Below, one piece after another: positions 1 through 8,535 of a DNA stretch of 32,982 nt. Position 1 is the stretch's first letter. Every line of letters begins with the position of its first letter. Both the position numbers and the translations under genes were made by a program. The notes under the pieces were generated by a model. That model ran no database searches. It saw only the letters and a list, made by a program, of their open reading frames with translations, and was not told the DNA's origin. This DNA comes from a virus, in IMG/VR virus record IMGVR_UViG_3300030329_003260, positions 1 through 32,982 of that record. One strand, written 5' to 3'.

Positions 1-995
1 GTTGCATCAGCTCCTATTGTAGATATGGTTGTTCCACTTCTTTTTAAGTCAATATATGCATTTGAATCATCAACAGTTAATTTTCCTGCAACTTCAAGCG
101 TACTTGCTGGCGAAGCAGTACCAATTCCAATTCTCTGTGATGAATCTATAGTTAAGGCTGTAGTTCCTGCTGTGTCAATTTTTGCAGTACCATCTGCTAA
201 TAGATGTAACATTTCGTTACCATCATTTGAACCAACTCTAATATCTCCACTTGCCCCCATTACTCTATTATCTACATATACCCAACCTGCAAAAGTAGCG
301 TTCTGTGAACTATCAATTGAAAGAGCTAAAGTTGATGAATCTCCATCTACTGCACCTGTATAAAACTCCATAGTCCCACTACTACCACGAACTTCTAAAT
401 CGTTACCTGCTAATTTTAAATATGATTTATAATCACTACCATTAGAATGATTGTAAAACAATTCGACTTCAGGAGTAGCATTTTCTCCTCCTATAATTAC
501 ATTATTTGGAAAAGTAACTCCACCGCCATCATTGTATTGTAAACCTGACGCATCTCCTGCCCTATTTTTGATATTAACTTGGTCGCCTTGTATAGTTAAT
601 GAACCACTACCACTATCGTGTTTTATAACAGATACATTAGATGAAGTTGGTATTATATCTAAATCACCTAAAGATACTGTTCCTGTAAATGTGCTACCTG
701 ATAAATGAGCGGTGTCATCGTCTAAATAAGCACTTGCAACCTTAGTTCCTTGCCATACTCCTGTACCTATAGTTCCAACTGAAGTTATTTGAGTTTGACT
801 TGCATCAACACTAAGCGTATTAGTTGAAAGCGTTAATCCTGTTCCACCTGCTAACTGAGTTTTAGATACGGAAATTGAGGCACTTGCATTTATATCAGCA
901 TCTACAATTACCCCATCATCAATCATTGATGAAAGTATTGTATTTTCACCAATCTTTATCGCTTGGTCAGAAGGCTTATTGCCAAAATATGCCAT
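1..995 (-). CDS. Tail fibre protein, 3' end cut by window edge
   Basis: An open frame of 331 codons runs from an ATG at 995 to the left edge without a stop. It starts MAYFGNKPSDQAIKIGEN and contains GVWQGTKV-ASAYLDDD and IGIGTASPASTLEVAG, sequence styles common in phage tail fibres and collar-like side fibres. The residue mix (Ser, Thr, Gly, Asn, short beta-like repeats) fits a trimeric beta-rich fibre. The ATG overlaps the stop of the upstream gene by one base (TAATG), and GGAG inside that gene's last codons serves as ribosome site. The family often ends in an S74-type chaperone domain, but that part is not in the window. The fibre call is inferred from motifs. Confidence 0.8.
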   Translation of the reverse strand, partial: MAYFGNKPSDQAIKIGENTILSSMIDDGVIVDADINASASISVSKTQLAGGTGLTLSTNTLSVDASQTQITSVGTIGTGVWQGTKVASAYLDDDTAHLSGSTFTGTVSLGDLDIIPTSSNVSVIKHDSGSGSLTIQGDQVNIKNRAGDASGLQYNDGGGVTFPNNVIIGGENATPEVELFYNHSNGSDYKSYLKLAGNDLEVRGSSGTMEFYTGAVDGDSSTLALSIDSSQNATFAGWVYVDNRVMGASGDIRVGSNDGNEMLHLLADGTAKIDTAGTTALTIDSSQRIGIGTASPASTLEVAGKLTVDDSNAYIDLKRSGTTISTIGADA

Positions 996-1330
996 TAAGT
1001 AATCTCCATTATTGAGAGTAAGCAATCTACAGCAGAGGCTTCACTTGCTTTCACTCTGATTTCCTCGTCTTGATTTAAAACTAGCTTGTTCCCTGCCATA
1101 ATTTCCAAAGAACTTCCAGTAGGAATCGGTGCGTCTTTAACCAAGTAGTAAGATGTGCTATTATCAGTTTCATAAACTAAGACATCTACTGTAATTGAAT
1201 TGGTTTTTCTGTTAGCAAGACTACATCCAATAACAATCGTTTTATGTCCTGATGTGTTTCCTACTGAATAGACCGAAACCTCGCTAGTCCCAATTAGCCT
1301 TTCTTTGTCGTTTTTGAATGTATTTGCCAT
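995..1330 (-). CDS. Small virion-associated protein of the tail-fibre cluster
   Basis: This 111-residue protein begins MANTFKNDKERLIGTSEVS and has alternating hydrophobic and polar stretches with a KDAPIPTGSSLEI segment and a C-terminal LLSIMEIT. The pattern (short beta-sandwich-like protein beside fibre genes) recalls a small protein family often found next to fibre genes in marine phages, usually left as hypothetical or structural. No catalytic motif is visible. The ATG follows AGGATAATAAT. Its final codons carry the GGAG site for the next fibre gene, so the two are probably translationally coupled. Exact role unknown; a fibre attachment or decoration protein is a guess. Confidence 0.65.
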   Translation of the reverse strand: MANTFKNDKERLIGTSEVSVYSVGNTSGHKTIVIGCSLANRKTNSITVDVLVYETDNSTSYYLVKDAPIPTGSSLEIMAGNKLVLNQDEEIRVKASEASAVDCLLSIMEIT

Positions 1331-1334
1331 ATTA

Positions 1335-1544
1335 TTATCCTAAAGCTATTGCTAAAGCAGTTGCCTCGTCGCTGACAGCAGTTGCGTCAGGGACTTCACG
1401 AATCGTACTAGCTGAATCTTTGAAGTAAAGTTTGCTCACGTCAGCGTGATAGTTTACTGCCAATTCTCCACTTGTCAGGTCTCCTGTACTTGGTTTAGGA
1501 CTGCTTGTATTACTGCGATTTTTTAAAATGATTGTGTTCGCCAT
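1335..1544 (-). CDS. Short tail-fibre N-terminal module
   Basis: A 69-residue protein that begins MANTIILKNRSNTSS and contains GDLTSGELAVNYHADVSKLY. Phage fibres often start with an IxLK-R-S-T...GELAY...KLY module, and here that module stands almost alone. It closely parallels the start of the next upstream gene (MANKIILKRGADANVSS...GEPAW...NKLY), so the two are likely duplicates of one cassette. The ATG overlaps the upstream stop by one base, with GGTGGA as ribosome site. It may be a fibre base-attachment segment, or a shortened copy of a longer fibre gene. Confidence 0.65.
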   Translation of the reverse strand: MANTIILKNRSNTSSPKPSTGDLTSGELAVNYHADVSKLYFKDSASTIREVPDATAVSDEATALAIALG

Positions 1545-2503
1545 TAGAACGTTCCACCATCCAACGTAGCTCCATCTACACTAGCACACTTAATACCTGC
1601 TAAAGCGTAAGTCCCATCTGTAGTATCAACTGTATTCGCTGGTTCTGTCCCCGAACCTTTAAAAAATGTCCAAGTATCTGAGTTGTCTTGGTCTGAAAAA
1701 ATACCTTTGTATTTAGTTCCACTTGAAACGTACTTACCAAAGAATCCAATATCAACTGAGTTGGCAGAGTTGTTTTTTGCCATCATTATATTGACATCGC
1801 CAAGCTCAACTTGTTGAGCGTTCGCAGTGGTCATTGTGCCGTTTACTGTTAAATCGCCTCCGATTGTAACGTCATCAGGTAGTCCAACTGTAAACGTTCC
1901 TGCGTCTTCTGCCACAGTAACTTCGTTTGATGTTCCTTGAATCGTAAGTGTTCCACCAAGATTGACAGGTGATGTATTTGAACTGTCCGATACAGTTATT
2001 GAACTGTTATCAATCTGAGAGTTACTAATACTTGCGATTGAAACTGCACCACTTGAAACTGTAAAGTCAGCACTTGCAAAACTCGCCACACCCTTGTTAG
2101 TTGTCGTAGCATCTTCACCTGCAATCGTTACTGCTTGTCCTGAGTGAGTAATGTCAACACCCTCTCCACTTGTCAGAGCAAGTGTTTGAGAATCTAGGTC
2201 AACTGCACCCGAACCTGAGTCTGTAGAAAAATCTAAGTCTTGTGCTGTTACTTGAGCATCAACGTAATCTTTAATTGCTTTACTTGATGCTAATTTTTTA
2301 TCTGTCGCCTCAGTGAATGAATTATCCAAGTCTGCTTGAGCTTGAATCGGCGCACCAACCCATTCCCAATTACCTGAACTTGTCCCACTTGCGACATAAA
2401 GTTTATTGTCAGAAGTACCCCAAGCCGGCTCACCTACACTATTAGGAGTAAGAGAACTAACATTGGCATCAGCACCTCTTTTTAATATGATTTTATTTGC
2501 CAT
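1544..2503 (-). CDS. Tail fibre-like structural protein
   Basis: A 319-residue Ser/Thr/Gly/Asp-rich protein. The N-terminal module (MANKIILKRGADANVSS, GEPAWGTSDNKLYVASG) is a known type of fibre start. A middle segment (KAIKDYVDAQV) is common in phage fibres, followed by beta-repeat-like sequence and a segment GGDLTVNGTMTTANAQ typical of fibre shafts. It ends in TLDGGTF, the same ending as the upstream gene (TIDGGTF). Both stop-start junctions overlap by one base, as expected for coupled translation of fibre pieces. Function as a fibre or fibre-like tip protein is inferred from composition and context. Confidence 0.75.
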   Translation of the reverse strand: MANKIILKRGADANVSSLTPNSVGEPAWGTSDNKLYVASGTSSGNWEWVGAPIQAQADLDNSFTEATDKKLASSKAIKDYVDAQVTAQDLDFSTDSGSGAVDLDSQTLALTSGEGVDITHSGQAVTIAGEDATTTNKGVASFASADFTVSSGAVSIASISNSQIDNSSITVSDSSNTSPVNLGGTLTIQGTSNEVTVAEDAGTFTVGLPDDVTIGGDLTVNGTMTTANAQQVELGDVNIMMAKNNSANSVDIGFFGKYVSSGTKYKGIFSDQDNSDTWTFFKGSGTEPANTVDTTDGTYALAGIKCASVDGATLDGGTF

Positions 2504-2829
2504 TAGAACGTACCTCCGTCAATGGTTTTATTTGTTAATTCTTGAGCTGTCGCAATATCTACGATGTCGTCAGCGTTTGTTCCGCCAACCGTTTTGTCAT
2601 CTAATTGGTTAAGCTCGTTTGCTGTTGCCGTGATTCCACTCCCTGCAATCTTTAGCTGAGTCTTTACGTTGACAGCGTTCCCTGATAATTCTAAATCAGA
2701 CGCAGTTCCGTCTCCATCATAGACTCTCCTAACCGTTGATGCGTGAATACCATCAGAATCTCCTACAATCATAATTTGTTTGTAACCTTGAGCTACTGAT
2801 AGATTCGATAAATCTGTCCTACTTGCCAT
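2503..2829 (-). CDS. Short fibre/collar structural module
   Basis: This 108-residue protein carries ITATANELNQLD, DDIVDIATAQELTNKTIDGG and ends in TF. The ATANELN-xLD and LTNKTI motifs recur in phage fibre and virion surface proteins. It is the first gene after the capsid gene and sits behind a hairpin at 2854-2881. ATATGGAGTTTTTATGG gives a GGAG site six bases before the ATG. The GAC GGA GGT ACG TTC TAA ending doubles as a strong GGAGGT site for the next gene. It is probably a virion surface or fibre attachment part; nothing enzymatic is visible. Confidence 0.65.
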   Translation of the reverse strand: MASRTDLSNLSVAQGYKQIMIVGDSDGIHASTVRRVYDGDGTASDLELSGNAVNVKTQLKIAGSGITATANELNQLDDKTVGGTNADDIVDIATAQELTNKTIDGGTF

Positions 2830-2853
2830 AAAAACTCCATATTCGAGCGATTA

Positions 2854-2881
2854 GAGGTCTCAAAAGCCAATCTGAGACCTC
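2854..2881 (-). terminator. 9-bp hairpin after the capsid gene
   Basis: GAGGTCTCA (2854-2862) and TGAGACCTC (2873-2881) form a perfect nine-pair stem with a ten-base loop, between the major capsid gene and the fibre modules. There is no run of T directly after it on the minus strand (a T5 run comes about 17 bases later), so it may act as a weak terminator or as a 3' mRNA stabiliser that boosts capsid over fibre protein. Confidence 0.5.
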
Positions 2882-2906
2882 GCCTCACTCATTGGTTATA
2901 CGCTAA

Positions 2907-3773
2907 TTAACTAGCGTTTGTGAATTTGTATCCACGAGTTGGATGGATAATTTTCCGTCCGTACACACAATCGAAAACTACCTTAGTTGATAGATAATCA
3001 ATATCGTACTGCGCCTGAGAACGTACGCCTTGTTGAAAAGCGACTGCTCCAGCAGACTTGTGAAAAATTACACCACTAACTGCTGTACCACCTGAACCAA
3101 GTGCGTTAGTCATCTCTACAGGGATTCCATAGAGTTCACCTAAACGACCTGATGCTAATGCACCGCCATCGCCTCTTGCGTCATATCGAACGAACTTAGC
3201 GTTATTCAATAGGTCAGCATAAAGAGTTGGGTTAACCATAAAGGTTAAGTTTCCATCTCTATAATCGAGGTCTGCTTCACCTAAAGATGCTAAAGCTGTT
3301 TCCATTTCAGCATCTGTTAAAGTGTCATCAGTTCCAAGAGTTGCACCACTTGAGATACCTGCATCAATCATACCTGCAATAGAGGCATCAATTTGTTTAG
3401 CTAGTGCATAGCCTAAAGCCTCTGCATATTTAGCCATTAAACCACCGTTTGCTTGAACCATTCCAATATCTTCAAACATTTTACTTGCGTATTTATGTTG
3501 GTCAATCACTAGGGTTACTTTTGATTCAGTGGTTGCATCATATTCAACTGCTGTATTTTGTGCTTTGTCTTGTACTGCAACTTCAGTTATTGTCGGAACG
3601 TGGATTCTATCTCCACCTGCTGATACCATAGACGAATAATCATCTACTTTATCACGCCATTTTAAAGCTCTTTCAAGATAACCAAAGACGGCAGAAGACC
3701 ACACTTCAGGTATAAACGCATCAACTTCAGTTAATCCTGAAATTCCTGCACCTGTTCCTGCTCCATAAGCCAT
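2907..3773 (-). CDS. Major capsid protein
   Basis: A 288-residue protein beginning MAYGAGTGAGISGLTEVD with FIPEVWSSAVFGYLERAL, then GDRIHVPTITEVAVQD and a C-terminal KVVFDCVYGRKIIHPTRGY. These fit an HK97-fold coat protein of the type often seen in marine phages: an N-terminal arm, an E-loop-like stretch (residues about 50-90), a long helix (residues about 100-140) and a beta-rich axial domain. It lies directly after a scaffold-like gene, the usual order for capsid assembly. The shell would form around the scaffold and package DNA through the portal encoded upstream. A hairpin follows the gene. Confidence 0.85.
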   Translation of the reverse strand: MAYGAGTGAGISGLTEVDAFIPEVWSSAVFGYLERALKWRDKVDDYSSMVSAGGDRIHVPTITEVAVQDKAQNTAVEYDATTESKVTLVIDQHKYASKMFEDIGMVQANGGLMAKYAEALGYALAKQIDASIAGMIDAGISSGATLGTDDTLTDAEMETALASLGEADLDYRDGNLTFMVNPTLYADLLNNAKFVRYDARGDGGALASGRLGELYGIPVEMTNALGSGGTAVSGVIFHKSAGAVAFQQGVRSQAQYDIDYLSTKVVFDCVYGRKIIHPTRGYKFTNAS

Positions 3774-3780
3774 AATTTAT

Positions 3781-4323
3781 TTATTTCCTTTTAAAGCGTT
3801 CAAGATAGTTGCTCCAAACTGCTGGGTCGCTTTTTTCTTCCGTTGTCAGTTCGTGAAAATCTTTGGGTGCTGACATAGTCGTCCCACCCCTCTTATTTTC
3901 AACACCTACCTTTTTATTTGTTAATTCATTTCTATCTGAAGCCATATCTCGTAATACGAGTAAATCCACTCCAGCATACAATTCACGTTTTTCCTCAGGG
4001 AAGGCTTCTAGCAATCTCGAACGCTCATCATTGACGTAATTTTCCAACGTCTCAACCTTTTTGGATAAATCAGAGTTCGACCCCTTTAGAGTAGCAATCA
4101 CATCGTCTTTTTTGCCCTCTGCAATCATTTTGCTTTCTTCGATGTCGTTCAATTTTGCATTGAGTTTATCGAAATCGGATTTAAGAGCCTTGTAGTTGCT
4201 ATTCACTTCCTTAAAACGTGCGTAAGGAACTGTATCATTGTTAACGTCTTGACTTGACTCCTGTGGTTTTACATCTTCAGGAGATGCTTCTGCTTGTTTT
4301 ACGTCTGTTTGACTATCTGACAT
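3781..4323 (-). CDS. Capsid scaffolding protein
   Basis: This 180-residue, strongly charged protein has an acidic, low-complexity N terminus (residues 1-30) and then VPYARFKEVNSNYKALKSD, a phrase common in phage scaffold proteins. Long heptad-like helices follow (residues about 35-95, rich in K, D, E, L, N). The C terminus is basic (LERFKRK), as expected for the end of a scaffold that binds the coat. It lies immediately upstream of the capsid gene. AGAGGT five bases before the ATG is a good ribosome site. The role is to guide procapsid assembly and then leave. Confidence 0.8.
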   Translation of the reverse strand: MSDSQTDVKQAEASPEDVKPQESSQDVNNDTVPYARFKEVNSNYKALKSDFDKLNAKLNDIEESKMIAEGKKDDVIATLKGSNSDLSKKVETLENYVNDERSRLLEAFPEEKRELYAGVDLLVLRDMASDRNELTNKKVGVENKRGGTTMSAPKDFHELTTEEKSDPAVWSNYLERFKRK

Positions 4324-4342
4324 TTGTTACCTCTTTAGTGAG

Positions 4343-4867
4343 TTAGTTATAGGCAAGATTCTGAACCTTTATAGGACTAATTGCTGTTCCAGTTGGAACT
4401 AGGGTGCATTTACAATGCGTTCCACATACGCTCCATCCAGTAGCAGGAAGTCCTACGGTCTCCCATTCTTGCCACGTTTTTGTGTCTCCACTCCGACCTT
4501 TACAGTCGTCGCAAATCTTATTCCCTGCTGTCTGCCATTGATACTCAGTTAATCCAGCACTGGACATTTCATAAGCACTCCCGATATTACTCATTTGTGC
4601 TACACCAAAATCTCCTGTCGCTCTAAACTGACTTCTCAATCCTCCAAAAATTCTCCCACCTGTTTCTAGGTCTCTTTGTAAGACCTCTCGAATTACATCG
4701 TCCGTAGCTCCAGCAGTTCTCATTTGTTGAATGAGGGTCTCTAAGTCCACTACTGTTTTTTGTACCGAACCTGCTAACTGAATTTCTATTATCATACTAG
4801 CTTTATCAATATGCTCAGTAATGTCCTGAACCATTGTTTCGATATTTAAAACGTCAGCGTCTGCCAT
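4343..4867 (-). CDS. Minor head protein, Mu gpF/SPP1 gp7-like C-terminal domain
   Basis: A 174-residue protein. The last third holds CDDCKGRSGDTKTWQEWE, then LPATGWSVCGTHCKCTL. The arrangement C119-x2-C122...C148-x3-C152-x-C154 is the hallmark of the phage minor head (Mu gpF-like, SPP1 gp7-like) C-terminal domain. The N-terminal helical part is shorter than in many relatives, which often carry 250 or more residues. It overlaps the gpG-like gene by 14 bases and lies between it and the scaffold. Such proteins sit inside or at the portal vertex and help head maturation or DNA entry. Confidence 0.75.
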   Translation of the reverse strand: MADADVLNIETMVQDITEHIDKASMIIEIQLAGSVQKTVVDLETLIQQMRTAGATDDVIREVLQRDLETGGRIFGGLRSQFRATGDFGVAQMSNIGSAYEMSSAGLTEYQWQTAGNKICDDCKGRSGDTKTWQEWETVGLPATGWSVCGTHCKCTLVPTGTAISPIKVQNLAYN

Positions 4868-5348
4868 TAATTAACCTCTTCATCCAACTGTTTAAATTCT
4901 TAAATATTTCTCTCTCAGCAGTCCTACTTACTCCAAACCATTTTCGTTGAGGTAAGTTTATATTTCCCTCTTGATGGTAAATTCCATAAGGAGCTTTACT
5001 CATTGGAGCAGATACTTGAGCAACCTGATTTGATGAAGTCGCTCTCTTTTTTAAATATGCTCCCTTTCCTGCACCACCTAAAGCACCTGTCATCTGACTC
5101 GTTCCTATCAACGGGTTCGCAGGAAATGGCATTCCCTTACGTTTCTTAGAAATTACCGTTGCTCTTTTTAGTGGTTTAAATCTTTGCTCATTAATATCCT
5201 GACCGATTGCGACACCCTCTTTGATGTCTTTAATAACGATACCAGCAGACTCGTTTATTTGCTTTGATAAATCAACTTTCAATCCCTTACGCATCATATA
5301 ATCGAGATTCCGTTGTAGCTGTTTTGCATCTACTCTAATCCTTGCCAT
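4854..5348 (-). CDS. Virion morphogenesis protein, Mu gpG-like
   Basis: This 164-residue basic protein ends with YHQEGNINLPQRKWFGVS (residues 124-141). The HQ-x-G...LPxRKWxG pattern is typical of the phage virion morphogenesis family that includes Mu gpG. Conserved helical and basic stretches (residues 20-70) precede it. It is next to the gpF-like gene, as in Mu-like head clusters. In the family these proteins act in tail-terminator or head-completion roles. Start ATG at 5348 overlaps the upstream gene by 14 bases, suggesting coupled translation. Confidence 0.75.
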   Translation of the reverse strand: MARIRVDAKQLQRNLDYMMRKGLKVDLSKQINESAGIVIKDIKEGVAIGQDINEQRFKPLKRATVISKKRKGMPFPANPLIGTSQMTGALGGAGKGAYLKKRATSSNQVAQVSAPMSKAPYGIYHQEGNINLPQRKWFGVSRTAEREIFKNLNSWMKRLINGRR

Positions 5349-5592
5349 TGAACTCTCTTACTATCTCTTTACCGTGTTTCCTGCCTACTTTAAATGCTTT
5401 TTTAAATTCAGATTGCTGGGTCTTTAACCATTCGTTGCCTAATAATTTCAAATATTCAGTTGGGTTCGTTAGCATCGAGTCTAGGTCTATTGCTTTCAAT
5501 ACGTTATCTGCACTTGACTTGATATTATCTGCAATCTTGTTCCTACCATTATAGAAGTCTCTAACAAATCTTGACTGTTCACTTATTGCCAT
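5335..5592 (-). CDS. Small helical protein between portal and gpG-like gene
   Basis: An 85-residue, mostly helical and highly charged protein with no family I can name. It has no cysteine pairs or membrane segment. The C terminus is basic (KVGRKHGKEIVREFNGKD). The ATG overlaps the portal stop by one base and its end overlaps the gpG-like gene by 14 bases, so it is embedded in the head-assembly operon. A portal-associated or head-internal role is plausible from position only. Confidence 0.6.
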   Translation of the reverse strand: MAISEQSRFVRDFYNGRNKIADNIKSSADNVLKAIDLDSMLTNPTEYLKLLGNEWLKTQQSEFKKAFKVGRKHGKEIVREFNGKD

Positions 5593-6932
5593 TAAAGAGA
5601 GTTCCTTAGTGTAAATGCTGGTTGTGTTGGTTGACTGCCTTCTTGTGCTGGAGTCTCTTCTGATTCAACCGTGTCTATAATATCGGAGATTTGGTCTTCA
5701 GTTGCATCGGGATTATTAGCTCTGTACCAATCACGCTTTGAACTAAGACCATTTTTCCATTCCCACTCCCACTGCAATCTAGTATCGTTAGCTGATTCAG
5801 GAAATCTAGGCTCAGTAAAGTCAACGCTATACTCTTCATCTAAAGTAACGTTAGTTTCGTATTCAATAATCGCTCTGTCAATTTTAAATCTGTCATCTTC
5901 TACGGGTCTCCATACCATCTGAGCATCTAACATAACTGATTCAGTTAAATCAATCTCAGACATCTTTAGAGCCTCGCCTGACATCATACTCTCCTTACCC
6001 ACTGACCACTTAGTTTTTAGATTGTTATTATAAGCAACTGAATCAACAAAGAATCTCATCGCTTCAATATATTGATTTAGATTTCCGCCTGGACTTTCAA
6101 ATCTGAAGTCAGAATTTTCTGGCAAAACAAGAGGTTTATCTGCACCCAGTTTGATTTTTGACGCTTCATCAATAGATGTTAAAACGGGTTGTCCTAGCAT
6201 TTGAAGACGCATCGCTAGAGACATTTCTGTAAGCATAATATTAATACTTCTATTCATAGAAACAATATCCGATGCTCCCTCTCTAAACCAATCGGATGTG
6301 AGAACCTGTCTATGAGCAAAGACAATAGGCATAACTCCATAAGGATTTATTCCGTCGGGATTCTCGTCATTCTTTATTATCTCTCCTTTACCATTAACTA
6401 GAAAATGCTCTTCGTCAGACCAATAAGCGAACATTTGGTCTCGTCTGTCTAGCTTGGTTGAATAATTATAAAGAGGGTAAAAGACACCTGCTGGGTCTTC
6501 TGAGTATTGTTCAAACACGGGATAAAATTCTACAAGTGGAACATAATCCATTTGTTGCTCTTCCTCATTCCAACGTGATTTCATAGCTGTCGTGCCTAAT
6601 AAATAGCACATTCTTTCAAATCTAAGCATAGCAGAATCGAGGTCTCCAATGTAATCATTGTACCTCTCGTCCACCTGTCTTTCAGGAGCTTGTTTAAATA
6701 CAATCGCTCTAGCGTTTACCAATTTTGATGTAAGGGATTCAGTCATAATTGGCGTCTGTCTTAATGAATCTGAATCGAAGTATTTTCGTATGTCGCCTTC
6801 CATCTCTGAACTCATACCCTCATAGTAGTTCATCATTGTATAGCGTTCTCGTGTTCGCTTTGATTCAACCTCATTGAGCGTATTCTTAATCGCTCCTAAT
6901 ATTGAACCCCTTGTTAAATCTCTTATTATCAT
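5592..6932 (-). CDS. Portal protein
   Basis: A 446-residue protein immediately downstream of the large terminase. It has an N-terminal helical region with YTMMNYYEGMSSEMEGDIR, a central wing with many aromatics (YVPLVEFYPVFEQYSEDPAG), a long helical segment around residues 225-330 including MNRSINIMLTEMSLAMRLQ and SGEALKMSEIDL, and an acidic Pro/Gln-rich tail. These features, length and location fit the phage portal (SPP1 gp6/Mu gp29-like) that forms the dodecameric DNA channel at one capsid vertex, docks the terminase and later the connectors. The call rests on context and overall pattern more than on a single motif. Confidence 0.8.
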   Translation of the reverse strand: MIIRDLTRGSILGAIKNTLNEVESKRTRERYTMMNYYEGMSSEMEGDIRKYFDSDSLRQTPIMTESLTSKLVNARAIVFKQAPERQVDERYNDYIGDLDSAMLRFERMCYLLGTTAMKSRWNEEEQQMDYVPLVEFYPVFEQYSEDPAGVFYPLYNYSTKLDRRDQMFAYWSDEEHFLVNGKGEIIKNDENPDGINPYGVMPIVFAHRQVLTSDWFREGASDIVSMNRSINIMLTEMSLAMRLQMLGQPVLTSIDEASKIKLGADKPLVLPENSDFRFESPGGNLNQYIEAMRFFVDSVAYNNNLKTKWSVGKESMMSGEALKMSEIDLTESVMLDAQMVWRPVEDDRFKIDRAIIEYETNVTLDEEYSVDFTEPRFPESANDTRLQWEWEWKNGLSSKRDWYRANNPDATEDQISDIIDTVESEETPAQEGSQPTQPAFTLRNSL

Positions 6933-6943
6933 TTAATACACCG

Positions 6944-8161
6944 TTACCATTTAGTCGAAAATGCACGAGACACTGAGACAGAAAAGCGATATTCAAGTGG
7001 GTAACTACACGCATCTAAAAAATGACTTCTTTCGATGTCGGTTTTATCTATTCCACCTGTCTTAACGTCTCTCTGACATTGTTCTAAATCTTTTATTAGC
7101 TCTACACATTTAGGAGATACAAACATTGTGATATTTCCTTCAGCATCCTTTAATTTTCTATTTAAAGCATTAATCCTATCTCTTTGTGTTGGATGTTTTT
7201 TTCTAGCTCTCACAAGAAAGCCGTATTCTTTGAGCAGAGCGTGGTCTGACTTACTACTCTGAGTTGACCGAGCCGAGCCAGCAGGGTCGGGATAAATGAA
7301 TTTTAAGTCAGGATATTTAGCTCTTAGCGTTTTTGCCATCTCTTCAGTATTTGAGTTTTTCAAACATATCTCATCTACATAATGTACTACTGAGTTTGAG
7401 TACTCCATCGCTATAGTACAGGCCATCTTAGATACGTTGAAATCAAGACCTGCCCACATATTTGTAGTTTCATCTTGAATATTCTTTACGTTGTCTTGAC
7501 GATTAAAATTGTACGCACATCTATTTTGAGATGCCTCAAAAGACGCAAGAAATTCTTGATTGAATGTTCTCTCATCCATTGTTTTCTTAGCTCTCTCTAT
7601 TTCTTCGTGTGGTACAAATCCTCCATCTAAAGTGGTAAACTGCCACGACTTCCAATCGGGTTCTGATAAATCCTGACCTTTTAAATACATATCATAAAAT
7701 CCATTACTGAATCCATCAGGAGTTCCAATGAATAAAGCCTCGCTATCAGGGATAGTTGTCATCATAGGAAATATAACCTCTTCCCAAACACCTGTTTTCA
7801 TATAAGCGTATTCATCCATTACCACTCTGTTCAAATGACTACCTCGTAATTTTGATGGGTCTTCAGCACCTTTAATTGCAATCTCAGCCCCTCCCACCTT
7901 GCACGTCAAATCTGATTCGTTTATCTGTATCGAACCTGAATATCTCCGTAACAGTTGTTTCAAAACAGGTAATGCCACAAGCTTCCCCTGTCTGTAAGTC
8001 GGCATAACCACCCATCTCCGTTGATTTGGTTTCAGGATTCCACCTAATAACCAAGTCATTGCCAGATAAGTTTTTCCGAATCTTCGTCCTGCTACGACGC
8101 ATTTAAATTTTTCCCTTGCACTGAAAATATCTTCCATTACTGGAGTTTGTTGTAAGTCCAT
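6944..8161 (-). CDS. terL: Terminase large subunit
   Basis: A 405-residue packaging motor. The ATPase part has the Walker A AGRRFGKT (residues 24-31), Walker B RVVMDEYAY (112-120) with the catalytic Glu after Asp, and a coupling motif LFIGTPDG (143-150). The nuclease part shows the RNase H-like acidic positions GLDFN (D240), YPDPAGS (D292) and HFLDACSY (D383). It cuts concatemeric DNA and drives it into the head through the portal. It follows the small subunit by two bases and precedes portal, the standard packaging order. All key residues are present, so it appears intact. Confidence 0.95.
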   Translation of the reverse strand: MDLQQTPVMEDIFSAREKFKCVVAGRRFGKTYLAMTWLLGGILKPNQRRWVVMPTYRQGKLVALPVLKQLLRRYSGSIQINESDLTCKVGGAEIAIKGAEDPSKLRGSHLNRVVMDEYAYMKTGVWEEVIFPMMTTIPDSEALFIGTPDGFSNGFYDMYLKGQDLSEPDWKSWQFTTLDGGFVPHEEIERAKKTMDERTFNQEFLASFEASQNRCAYNFNRQDNVKNIQDETTNMWAGLDFNVSKMACTIAMEYSNSVVHYVDEICLKNSNTEEMAKTLRAKYPDLKFIYPDPAGSARSTQSSKSDHALLKEYGFLVRARKKHPTQRDRINALNRKLKDAEGNITMFVSPKCVELIKDLEQCQRDVKTGGIDKTDIERSHFLDACSYPLEYRFSVSVSRAFSTKW

Positions 8162-8163
8162 AA

Positions 8164-8535
8164 TTACCCATTATCAAAATTGTCTATTCCCGTTTTTATT
8201 AGTTGGATTGGCTCGTGTTGTTCAAGCTCAATCGTTTGTCTAGGTTTCCCCTCCATCCTGTCAGCAATAAATTGAACAGCCCAACTCTTACCTTGTATCG
8301 CATACATCATTGTCGTTCTCATTATAGCCTCCATCATTGTAATCTCTCCTAGCTCTGCACTATTAAATAATTTTTTCACCCTCTCTTTTAATTCTTTAGG
8401 AACGTCCTCTTCCCCTATCCGTCTTAACATATCAGGAATAGATAGAGAACCCTTTGGTCTTCCGTTTGGATTCCCTGAAGTACCCTTTGCAAATTGACCG
8501 TTATTTAACCTGTTATCACCTGTTTTATCAGGCAT
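8164..8535 (-). CDS. Small terminase-like protein, DUF5681 type
   Basis: A 123-residue protein whose N terminus reads GQFAKGTSGNPNGRPKGS, the signature of the DUF5681 family often encoded directly before large terminases. The remainder is helical and includes a segment GEITMMEAIMRTTMMYAIQG that may form an oligomerising helix. It probably recognises the packaging site on phage DNA and loads the large subunit. It overlaps the upstream glycosyltransferase gene by 8 bases and lies two bases before terL. Identification as small terminase is inference from motif plus position. Confidence 0.75.
   Translation of the reverse strand: MPDKTGDNRLNNGQFAKGTSGNPNGRPKGSLSIPDMLRRIGEEDVPKELKERVKKLFNSAELGEITMMEAIMRTTMMYAIQGKSWAVQFIADRMEGKPRQTIELEQHEPIQLIKTGIDNFDNG

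Noticed and set aside
25-363. Plus-strand frames in the fibre, capsid and tail regions
   Set aside because: These lie opposite clear minus-strand genes, lack ribosome sites and have shadow-like composition, so they were not annotated.
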